Shown one piece after another: positions 1 to 7,007 of a DNA stretch of 64,000 bases. This DNA is from Flavobacterium araucananum (GTDB lineage: Bacteria; Bacteroidota; Bacteroidia; Flavobacteriales; Flavobacteriaceae). The stretch covers positions 186,001 to 250,000 of the forward strand of contig NZ_MUGS01000004.1 in assembly GCF_002222055.1 (NCBI RefSeq). Direction: 5' to 3'. Under the pieces are notes generated by a model. That model did no database searches, was not told where the DNA came from, and saw nothing but the letters and a program-made list of their open reading frames with translations. A program made the position numbers and the translations under genes. The stretch's first letter is position 1; every line of letters begins with the position of its first letter.

Positions 1-825
1 CTTAAAGACGGTGTTATTGCAGATTTTGATGCATCAGAAAAAATGATCAGCTGGTTTATAAATAATATACCGGAAATAAAGAAAAATTTATTCAAACCCG
101 CATTGCGCATGGTTGTATGTATACCCAGTGGTATTACCGAAGTAGAAATGAGAGCCGTAAAAGAATCCTGCGAACGCGTAAACGGGAAAGAAGTATTCCT
201 GATTCATGAACCTATGGCTGCCGCCATTGGGATAGGGTTGGATGTGATGCTGCCCAAAGGAAATATCATAGTAGATATTGGGGGCGGAACTACAGAAATT
301 GCTGTTATCGCCCTTGGAGGGATTATTTGCGATAAATCGATAAAAATTGCCGGAGATGTTTTTACCAGTGATATTTTATTTTATATGCGAACACATCATA
401 ATTTATACATTGGTGAAGCCTCCGGAGAGCGCATAAAAATTGAGGTTGGCGCTGCACTCGAAGAACTCGAATATGCGCCTGATGATATCACCGTTCAGGG
501 AAGAGATTTACTTACCGGAAAACCAAAAGAGATCAAGGTCAACTTTAGAGAAATTGCAAGGGCATTAGATAAATCGATACAAAGAATCGAAGATGCTATT
601 ATGGTAACCCTGGCATCGACACCTCCGGAACTCGCAGCAGATATTTACAATACAGGATTGTATCTCGCAGGAGGTGGCGCAATGCTACGGGGTCTTGATA
701 AAAGAATTTCACAAAAGACAGATCTGCCGGTCTATATTGCAGATGATCCTTTGAGAGCTGTAGTAAGAGGTACGGGAATCGTCCTGAAAGATATCGCCAG
801 ATACAAAAGAGTAGTCATAAAATAA
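1..825 (+). CDS. mreB: Rod shape-determining protein MreB, 5'-truncated by window edge
   Basis: Actin-like cytoskeletal ATPase that positions cell-wall synthesis along the lateral wall. The frame is open from base 1, and codons before the first ATG (base 43) read LKDGVIADFDASEKMI, a conserved MreB stretch, so the gene starts upstream of the window. Visible actin-fold motifs are the phosphate-binding segment IIVDIGGGTTEIAVIALGG and the adenosine-binding segment LYLAGGGAMLRGLDK, with HEPMAAAIGIG between them. A strong hairpin terminator follows at once. Flavobacterium species often carry more than one MreB-like gene, so it could be a paralogue of the main mreB. Confidence 0.93.
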   Translation, partial: LKDGVIADFDASEKMISWFINNIPEIKKNLFKPALRMVVCIPSGITEVEMRAVKESCERVNGKEVFLIHEPMAAAIGIGLDVMLPKGNIIVDIGGGTTEIAVIALGGIICDKSIKIAGDVFTSDILFYMRTHHNLYIGEASGERIKIEVGAALEELEYAPDDITVQGRDLLTGKPKEIKVNFREIARALDKSIQRIEDAIMVTLASTPPELAADIYNTGLYLAGGGAMLRGLDKRISQKTDLPVYIADDPLRAVVRGTGIVLKDIARYKRVVIK

Positions 826-849
826 CGGTTGTTGTTGTGCTAAAAGCAA

Positions 850-882
850 AAAGCGCTGAATTGATAAATTCAGCGCTTTTTT
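850..882. terminator. Rho-independent terminator after mreB
   Basis: A 13-bp perfect stem (AAAGCGCTGAATT and its complement) with loop GATA is followed by a T run. It lies between the mreB stop and the convergent MFS gene and has A and T runs on both sides, so it may serve both. Confidence 0.9.
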
Positions 883-929
883 AGGTATAATAAGAATTAG
901 TAAGAGACCTTTATTTGTCTTAAAATAAA

Positions 930-2168
930 TTATTTTTGAGTAGTTTTCCTGCTTTCAATATTTGGAAGAAAAGAGGTAAAAATACCTATTAAGGGCAAGA
1001 AAGCACAAACCTTAAAAACATATTCGATACTGGTTGTATCGGCTAATTTTCCCAGTATGGCAGAACCCAGTCCGCCCATACCAAAGGCCAAACCAAAGAA
1101 AAGCCCTGCTATCAAACCTACTTTTCCCGGAACAAGTTCAGTAGCATAAACCAAAATGGCTGAGAAAGCAGACGAGATAATCAAACCAATTAGTACAGAT
1201 AAAATTCCGGTCCAGAAAAGAGAAGCATAAGGCAATAATAATGTAAAAGGAGCTACACCTAATATAGAAATCCAGATAATATATTTTCTGCCAAAACGAT
1301 CTCCTAAGACTCCGCCAAATAAAGTTCCCGCCGCTACAGCAGCCAGAAAAACAAAAAGATAAATCTGAGATTCCTGCACAGACAAGTGAAATTTATCAAT
1401 TAGAAAAAAAGTATAATAATACGTCATACTCGCCATATAAAAGTATTTCGAAAATATAAGTACTAATAAAATACCCAACGAAAAAATGACTTTTTGTTTC
1501 GAAAGCGAATGCTGTTTTACTTCAACAATTGCAGTTTTATTTTTAGCTTTAAGATTTAAATGTTCCTGATACCATTTGGAAACAAACGAAAGAATTACGA
1601 TGCCAATAACAGCAGCAATACAAAACCAGATAATATTTAATTGTCCGTAAGGCACTACAATTATTGCCGCAAGCAAAGGTCCGATAGCACTGCCTGCGTT
1701 TCCGCCTAATTGAAAAATAGATTGTGCCAAACCTCTTTTTCCGCCGGATGCCAGGTGTGCAACCCTTGAAGATTCAGGATGAAATATCGAAGATCCGATA
1801 CCTATTAAACTAACAGCCAGTAAAAGATTTACAAAACTTGAGGCCACTGCTACTGCTGCCAGACCAACCATAGTAAAAACCATTGAAATTGCCAGGGAAT
1901 ATGGGCGGGGCTTTTTATCTGTATAAAAACCAATAAAAGGCTGTAAAATTGAAGCTGTAAGTTGATATGACAAAGTAATTAACCCAATTTGAGTATACGA
2001 CAAATGAAATTTGTCTTTGATAATAGGATATACAGCAGGAACAACAGCCTGCAACATATCGTTGATAAAGTGTGTAAAGCTAATGGTAAACAAAATAGAA
2101 AAAACAGTTTGCTGGACCAATTGCTTCGAGTCAGAACCCGTGCTTGTAAATGTGGTATTTGTTTTCAT
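930..2168 (-). CDS. MFS transporter, fosmidomycin-resistance (Fsr)-like
   Basis: Twelve-helix major facilitator of 412 aa, probably a drug or metabolite exporter of the inner membrane. The N-terminal HFINDMLQAVVPAVYPIIK and the segment SSIFHPESSRVAHLASGGKR are typical of the Fsr/fosmidomycin-resistance family, as is FQLGGNAGSAIGPL. A loop motif between helices 8 and 9 (GGVLGDRFGRKY) matches MFS motif A. It lies 45 bp downstream of a GntR regulator on the same strand, and an 11-bp operator sequence lies between the two, which suggests local control. The substrate is unknown; fosmidomycin itself is only a family-level analogy. Confidence 0.88.
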   Translation of the reverse strand: MKTNTTFTSTGSDSKQLVQQTVFSILFTISFTHFINDMLQAVVPAVYPIIKDKFHLSYTQIGLITLSYQLTASILQPFIGFYTDKKPRPYSLAISMVFTMVGLAAVAVASSFVNLLLAVSLIGIGSSIFHPESSRVAHLASGGKRGLAQSIFQLGGNAGSAIGPLLAAIIVVPYGQLNIIWFCIAAVIGIVILSFVSKWYQEHLNLKAKNKTAIVEVKQHSLSKQKVIFSLGILLVLIFSKYFYMASMTYYYTFFLIDKFHLSVQESQIYLFVFLAAVAAGTLFGGVLGDRFGRKYIIWISILGVAPFTLLLPYASLFWTGILSVLIGLIISSAFSAILVYATELVPGKVGLIAGLFFGLAFGMGGLGSAILGKLADTTSIEYVFKVCAFLPLIGIFTSFLPNIESRKTTQK

Positions 2169-2186
2169 AGTGTAATAATTAATCAG

Positions 2187-2198
2187 ATCATCTGATGA
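2187..2198. promoter_or_regulatory. Putative GntR operator upstream of MFS gene
   Basis: ATCATCTGATGA contains the inverted repeat TCATC-T-GATGA. It lies 19 bp upstream of the MFS start codon. The same 12 bases recur upstream of the gntR gene itself, which makes chance unlikely. Confidence 0.72.
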
Positions 2199-2212
2199 AT
2201 TTTGATAAAAAA

Positions 2213-2875
2213 TTAGTAATTAATATGTCCAATAATTTTTGCAACAGTATTCCATGCTTTTTTAGGATCCTGTGCAATAATGTTATCTAAAAGTTGTTCG
2301 TGTATGGCATAAGTTTCCTGAAAGATTTTAGTATCAGCATAAAGATGCAAAAAACCGGCTTTTAGATGTATCGAAGCAGATTTGTATAAATCGGCAAGAA
2401 TTTCATTTTTTGACGCTTCTGCAATAGCGATATGAAATTGTATATCAGCCTCAATGCATTCTTCGATTAAACCTTTGTTTGCCGCTTTTATTCTCTCTGC
2501 GAGATGTTGTTTCATTGCAATTATATCTTCTTCGGTTCTGTGAATAGCGGCTTTTTCGGCAATCTTAAGTTCTAATAATTGTCTTACTTCATCTAAATCC
2601 TGAACCTTGGCACGCATTAATCTATGATCCATAGGTTCACGCGTACTTCTTACTTCCTGAACAAATGTGCCAACGCCTTGCTGGATTCGTAGTAAGCCTA
2701 AATTAGCAAGCAATTTTGTGGCTTCCCTGATAGAAGATCTGCCAACACCAAAACTTTTCATCAGCTCTGCTTCAATTGGCAATTTGTCATTAATCTTATA
2801 ATGGCCTAAAGAGATTTGCTCCTGTAACTTGGAGGCAACTTCTTCTGCGAGAGATTTTTTATTGATTAATGTCAT
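2213..2875 (-). CDS. FadR/GntR-family transcriptional regulator (FCD type)
   Basis: Metabolite-responsive repressor of 220 aa. Residues about 10-75 form the winged helix-turn-helix (LPIEAELMKSFGVGRSSIREA, then LGLLRIQQGVGTFV), and residues about 90-215 are an all-helical FCD ligand domain with the EADIQFHIAIAEAS motif that usually carries a metal-binding Asp and His. The gene reads into the Fsr-like MFS gene. Identical 12-bp palindromic sites lie just upstream of this gene and upstream of the MFS gene, so autoregulation and control of the exporter are likely. The effector is not evident; FCD regulators usually sense organic acids or sugars. Confidence 0.9.
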   Translation of the reverse strand: MTLINKKSLAEEVASKLQEQISLGHYKINDKLPIEAELMKSFGVGRSSIREATKLLANLGLLRIQQGVGTFVQEVRSTREPMDHRLMRAKVQDLDEVRQLLELKIAEKAAIHRTEEDIIAMKQHLAERIKAANKGLIEECIEADIQFHIAIAEASKNEILADLYKSASIHLKAGFLHLYADTKIFQETYAIHEQLLDNIIAQDPKKAWNTVAKIIGHINY

Positions 2876-3259
2876 AATTCTATTATCATATCATCTGATG
2901 ATTGCAAAAGTATCAAAATATTTTAGGTAATCCCATTTTTTGCCATAAAGTTTTTTAATTACATGGAATCAAAAGATGCAAAATTTACAAAGCTTTATGA
3001 GAATTGTAAGTAGTGCTAATTCGTGCAATTTGTGGCTATAAAAACTATCGCAAAGCAAATAAAGTTATCTGTTTTGCGAATCCTGATAAATCTCGGGGTT
3101 TTACTCTTTGCGGTTAAAAACAAGTTTTAAAGTAAATTATATAACTTTTCTTATAAATTATATAACTACTTTTATTTTAAATTTAACATTTTTGTTTAGT
3201 TCTAAACTTAGAATATTCACAAATTGTAATGAATGTTTAATACATAAAACCCCAAAACT
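2876..3259. other. Intergenic gap, divergent promoter region
   Basis: AT-rich DNA between divergent gntR and the sugar dehydrogenase gene. Apart from the GntR operator it holds degenerate sequence with small inverted repeats (for example TTATAAATTATATAA around 3151-3165). I see no coding capacity. Confidence 0.6.
2890..2901. promoter_or_regulatory. Putative GntR operator upstream of gntR (autoregulation)
   Basis: Second copy of ATCATCTGATGA, 14 bp upstream of the regulator's start codon. Spacing to the start codon is similar to that of the other copy. Confidence 0.72.
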
Positions 3260-4486
3260 ATGAGAAATATTAACCAAATTGCTATTGTTTCGAGTATGCT
3301 GATAACCTTATTAAGCTGCTCTAATGATAAAGATGTTGTTACAAATCCCGGTACAGCTACCAATCCGGTAGAGACCAATGCAGCCAATACAGCATATAAA
3401 CCAGCCTTTGCAGGACAAACCAGAGCTAGTGGCGTACAAACCAATACACCATACGAAGGTGTTGTTCTTGCCACAACCTTAACAAGTCCTTGGGGAATAA
3501 AAACTCTTCCGGATGGTAGATTATTGATTACCGAAAAAACAGGAACAATGCGTATTGCCACTACCGCAGGAGTTTTAAGTGCTGCTATAACAGGTATTCC
3601 TGCCGTAAATTCTGGCGGGCAAGGAGGTTTATTAGGTTTAACTATTGATCCTGAATTTGCAACTAATCGTATGATTTACTGGGTTTTTGCTGAAGCTTCG
3701 ACCGGAGGAAACAACACCGCAGTTGCAAAAGGAAAACTAGCCGCTGATGAGAAAACGATCGAAGGTGCAACCGTAATTTACAGAGCAAAACCAGCCAATG
3801 CAAGTACGCTTCATTATGGAGGACGTATTCTTTTTGATAAATCTGGTTTTCTGGTAGTAAGTACCGGAGAACGTTCTGTATTAGAGACAAGACCATTGGC
3901 ACAATCTGTTGCAACAGGTTTGGGAAAAGTCGTTCGAATCACCAAAGACGGGCAACCGGCAACCGGAAATCCAACTTTTACACAAACCGGAGCTTTGCCG
4001 GAATTGTATACTATTGGCCACAGAAATCCACAGGGTTTAGCGCTTAATCCTACTACAGGCGAAATATGGCTGGCAGAACATGGACCACGCGGAGGTGACG
4101 AAATTAACCGTCTAAAAGCCGGATCTAATTACGGATGGCCTACCATTACGTACGGAATCGAATATAGCGGAGAAAAAATTGGAGCAGGAATCCAGCAACA
4201 AGATGGCTTAGAACAACCTGTTTATTATTGGGATCCTGTAGTTTCGCCAAGCGGGATGACGTTCTATACCGGTAATCGTGTTCCGGAATGGCAAAATAAT
4301 CTTTTTATAGGGGCTTTAAGCGGAATGCATATTGTACGTCTTGCCATAAAAGACAATAAAGTAATTGGAGAAGAAAGACTACTTGCGTCAGAAAATCAAC
4401 GTTTTAGGGATGTTACCCAAGGAAACGACGGAGCTTTGTACGCTGTTACTGATGGCGGAAGACTTTACAAAATTGACAAAAAATAA
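3260..4486 (+). CDS. PQQ-dependent sugar dehydrogenase lipoprotein (soluble aldose dehydrogenase family)
   Basis: Periplasmic or surface quinoprotein predicted to oxidise aldoses. A lipoprotein signal (LITLLSC, lipobox cysteine near residue 21) precedes a 340-aa beta-propeller. Family signatures are LTSPWGIKTLPDGRLLITEKTG near the N-terminus, GGQGGLLGLTIDPEF, IGHRNPQGLALNPTTGEIW and AEHGPRGGDEINRL-KAGSNYGWP, the last matching the PQQ/calcium loop region of the E. coli YliI (Asd) group. The 408-aa length fits. It is a single-gene unit closed by a hairpin terminator, and no PQQ biosynthesis genes are visible, so the cofactor may be scavenged. Confidence 0.9.
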   Translation: MRNINQIAIVSSMLITLLSCSNDKDVVTNPGTATNPVETNAANTAYKPAFAGQTRASGVQTNTPYEGVVLATTLTSPWGIKTLPDGRLLITEKTGTMRIATTAGVLSAAITGIPAVNSGGQGGLLGLTIDPEFATNRMIYWVFAEASTGGNNTAVAKGKLAADEKTIEGATVIYRAKPANASTLHYGGRILFDKSGFLVVSTGERSVLETRPLAQSVATGLGKVVRITKDGQPATGNPTFTQTGALPELYTIGHRNPQGLALNPTTGEIWLAEHGPRGGDEINRLKAGSNYGWPTITYGIEYSGEKIGAGIQQQDGLEQPVYYWDPVVSPSGMTFYTGNRVPEWQNNLFIGALSGMHIVRLAIKDNKVIGEERLLASENQRFRDVTQGNDGALYAVTDGGRLYKIDKK

Positions 4487-4528
4487 AAATCAATTCCTAT
4501 ATATATTCTTTAGATGCTAAAGAATACA

Positions 4529-4558
4529 AAAAATGGCGCTATACAGTGCCATTTTTTT
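4529..4558 (+). terminator. Terminator after sugar dehydrogenase gene
   Basis: Stem AAATGGC / GCCATTT (4531-4537 with 4548-4554) followed by a T7 run, 43 bp after the stop codon. Confidence 0.8.
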
Positions 4559-4610
4559 GTTATCCAAAAAAGTGTTAACTATATTTGATAGCGCTTAAAA
4601 AAAACGACAA

Positions 4611-5474
4611 TTGAAAAATAAAATTACAACATACTCGCTCGCACACCACAAGAGTTTGTTTAATGACGTTGATAATAAAAACGATTATTTTTATATTCAG
4701 GCGCAAGATCATCCCTATATCAGCGAACCTTACCGGGCAGAAAGTTATGCGATAGAATTTTTAAGAAAAGGCAGTATTGTCATGCAAACCAAACTTAAAA
4801 AAGTGGTCATTCATGCTCCGGCAATTCTCACGCTTGGGCCTTCGGTAATTAGAAGTTTTACAAAATACAGCGACGAAATTTTAATTGATATTATCTTTTT
4901 CAAACCACAATTTTTTCTACACAATCAAGCCAATGTTTTTTTTCTGTCTCAATATGAATTTTTCGAGAATAGCGAAAAGCATGTATTTAATCTCGAGAAG
5001 AAAAATAAAACGAAGTTTGAGCAAATTTTTTCTTTGCTCATACAATCACTCGAGAATAATTCGAACCATCAGCCCGCTATTTTCAGGGCTTATCTCTATA
5101 TTTTGATATATGAACTTGATTTTATAAAACAAACAATTCCCGACAGTACAACTCAAAATCCATTGTTCGAAAAATTTAAAGAAATTCTTTTTAGAGATTT
5201 TTCAAAACAAAGATCCGTGCAATATTATGCAGACAATCTAAATGTTACACGCAAATACCTGTCTGAAGTTATTAAAAATAACAGCGGAAAAACGGCAAGC
5301 AACTGGATAGAAGATATCGTAATTCTTGAAGCCAAAGTATTGCTTCAAAATCAAGAACTAACCATCAATCAGATAAGCGATATGCTAAACTTTCAGAATC
5401 AATCCGGATTTGGAAGATTCTTTAAAAAATGCGAAGGAATTTCTCCCTTAGAATATCGAAGAAAGAAGGTTTAG
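4611..5474 (+). CDS. AraC-family transcriptional regulator
   Basis: One-component regulator of 287 aa. Residues about 1-160 are a cupin-like sensing domain, and residues about 185-285 hold the double helix-turn-helix (YADNLNVTRKYLSEVIKNNS, then INQISDMLNFQNQSGFGRFFKK and the closing GISPLEYR). The start is TTG; no in-frame ATG precedes the conserved sensing domain, so TTG is favoured. It stands alone downstream of the sugar dehydrogenase terminator and upstream of a noncoding structured element, so its targets are not clear from context. Its upstream region lacks the GTCCGTTTC direct repeats found elsewhere in the window. Confidence 0.88.
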   Translation: MKNKITTYSLAHHKSLFNDVDNKNDYFYIQAQDHPYISEPYRAESYAIEFLRKGSIVMQTKLKKVVIHAPAILTLGPSVIRSFTKYSDEILIDIIFFKPQFFLHNQANVFFLSQYEFFENSEKHVFNLEKKNKTKFEQIFSLLIQSLENNSNHQPAIFRAYLYILIYELDFIKQTIPDSTTQNPLFEKFKEILFRDFSKQRSVQYYADNLNVTRKYLSEVIKNNSGKTASNWIEDIVILEAKVLLQNQELTINQISDMLNFQNQSGFGRFFKKCEGISPLEYRRKKV

Positions 5475-5507
5475 TATATTTAAAAGTATACGTAATTATA
5501 CTTTGGG

Positions 5508-5626
5508 CGAGTCACCATCCCGATACGAGGGCAAATCTACTATGCGCTTATACGCCCTCTTATCGGAATGCTGTCGGGCTCTCCGCGCTACTTCGGTAGC
5601 TTGCTTCTATCCCTCTCGCGAGTGAC
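5508..5626. other. GC-rich structured intergenic element (RNA-like or dispersed repeat)
   Basis: About 120 bp clearly richer in G+C than its surroundings. It contains a bipartite stem, CCGATA-C-GAGGGC (5520-5532) pairing with GCCCTC-T-TATCGG (5554-5566), and a perfect tetraloop hairpin GCTAC-TTCG-GTAGC (5587-5600). On the minus strand that loop reads CGAA. The self-complementary CTCGCGAG (5615-5622) lies near one edge. No reading frame is apparent. It may be a structured RNA such as a Flavo-1-like motif, which occurs in this group, or a dispersed repeat; the sequence alone does not decide. Confidence 0.5.
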
Positions 5627-5712
5627 AATACAATACTATTATGTTTAAACGAATAAAATTGTTAGTATATATATATGCATTTGTAAAGTTGCTACTATTG
5701 CGTTTTATTCAA

Positions 5713-5760
5713 AGTGAAACGCCTTTTTTAAGCGATAAAAAAACTATGTTTCTATGTGTG
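5713..5760 (-). repeat. Half copy of the 141-bp dispersed element
   Basis: The sequence AGTGAAACGCC...CTATGTTTCTATGTGT matches the end of the full elements at 37216-37356 and 59885-60025. The opposite terminal repeat is missing, so this is a partial copy. Together with the structured element it fills the gap between the AraC gene and the GNAT-like gene. Confidence 0.7.
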
Positions 5761-5871
5761 AAAAAAATCCCCAATCCAACTCCCGACTTTTCGAACAAAC
5801 TACAAGACATTTAGCTCTTTTCTGATCAATTAAATCCGCTCAACTTTGCATGAAATAAAAAAATAGAAAAT

Positions 5872-6375
5872 ATGTCTAAAGTCGCAAAATTCGTAGTAAT
5901 CATAAATGATAATGTTGTCTGGATGGAAGAGAAAGCCCTGAAATTCTATTCGGATTTATTTGGATCAGAGAAAGAAATAGGAGAGAAGTATGCTCAGGAA
6001 AACCTTTCGAGTCAAAAGTTATTCAAAATCCAGAATGATTTTTCGGTCGAGATGTTAATGGCTTACGAAGGCGAAAACCCGTTGTCTTTTATGAAACTGA
6101 ATTCCTCCCGGTTAGTCAATCAAAATCTTGGCGCAAATAAACCAATCAGTGTAAATCATATTGTTTATTTCGATCCCGAAGATTTAGTGGTACTTTTTAA
6201 GCGTGCCGAAGAAGTAGCAATGCAAAGAAAACACGACCTGATTTGGGTAAAAGTTTTTGAAATAGATAGTATTTTAATCCAAACTTTAAACTCTCTCGGA
6301 TATCAAAAATTCGATTATGAAAATGAATCTGAACAAGAAATTCAGAAACAACTTTATTTTAAAAAATCAGTTTAG
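5872..6375 (+). CDS. GNAT-like N-acetyltransferase, divergent
   Basis: A 167-aa cytoplasmic protein. The order of segments resembles GNAT acetyltransferases: an N-terminal helix pair with FYSDLFG, a central strand PLSFMKLNSSR (beta4 position), then a helix and the closing HDLIWVKVFEID...SLGYQKFDYE, like the GNAT beta5-alpha4-beta6 segment where a residue pair precedes LGF. The acetyl-CoA pyrophosphate loop (R/Q-x-x-G-x-G/A) is not clearly recognisable, so activity is uncertain. The gene converges on, and overlaps by nine bases, the pdeM gene on the other strand. Confidence 0.6.
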   Translation: MSKVAKFVVIINDNVVWMEEKALKFYSDLFGSEKEIGEKYAQENLSSQKLFKIQNDFSVEMLMAYEGENPLSFMKLNSSRLVNQNLGANKPISVNHIVYFDPEDLVVLFKRAEEVAMQRKHDLIWVKVFEIDSILIQTLNSLGYQKFDYENESEQEIQKQLYFKKSV

Positions 6376-7002
6376 TTTTACCATAACAACATCCTGATTG
6401 GCAATTGCATACACCACATCATTTTGTTTGGGTTTTATAATATGCTTTCCGGTAAATTCGCCAAAAGCAGCCAGAATCATCTGATCTTCCTTTTGATAAA
6501 AACAAGGTAGTTTTAAGGATTGAGCACCAAAACCGCGCAGGATTATTCCGGGATGGATGTGACCTGAAAAATTAAAAAAACCTTTTTTTACAGTAGGATG
6601 ATGGGTTAGCAAAAAGGAATCTATTTCTATTGATTCTACAACATCGATATTAATTTTAGTGTAATGTTGGGGATTGATAATATCATGATTTCCTGCAACA
6701 AGGATAATTTTATTGGTACAACAAGCGACCCATTTTTCGAATAACTCCCACTCAGAATTCATTGAACTATGAAATAAATCACCAAGAAAAATAATTTTTT
6801 CAGGATTAAAATGTTCTGTAACAGCAGTCAAACGATTAAAATTTTCCGAAACCACATTGTTGGGAATCGCTACGCCGTGTTTTCTAAAATGCGATACTTT
6901 ACCTAAATGTACATCAGAAATGAGAAGCAATTTTCTGGTTTCCCAAAACAAAGCCCCGCTTGAATGCAAAACAAACGTTTGATCTTGTATTTTAATTTTC
7001 AT
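6367..7002 (-). CDS. pdeM: Ligase-associated DNA damage response endonuclease PdeM
   Basis: Calcineurin-like metallophosphoesterase of 211 aa. All metal-binding blocks are present in order: SDVHLGK (about residue 30), GDLFHS (about 75), GNHD (about 104), HHP (about 133) and GHIHPG (about 147). PdeM proteins are nucleases or phosphoesterases tied to the ligase-associated repair module. The start lies 5 bp after the stop of the upstream helicase gene, so both are read from one transcript. This is the last gene of the four-gene module in this window. Confidence 0.92.
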   Translation of the reverse strand: MKIKIQDQTFVLHSSGALFWETRKLLLISDVHLGKVSHFRKHGVAIPNNVVSENFNRLTAVTEHFNPEKIIFLGDLFHSSMNSEWELFEKWVACCTNKIILVAGNHDIINPQHYTKINIDVVESIEIDSFLLTHHPTVKKGFFNFSGHIHPGIILRGFGAQSLKLPCFYQKEDQMILAAFGEFTGKHIIKPKQNDVVYAIANQDVVMVKLN

Positions 7003-7007
7003 AAATT

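Noticed and set aside
3217-3561. Minus-strand 114-aa reading frame with hydrophobic character
   Set aside because: It is antisense to the signal peptide and start of the sugar dehydrogenase gene and resembles no family.
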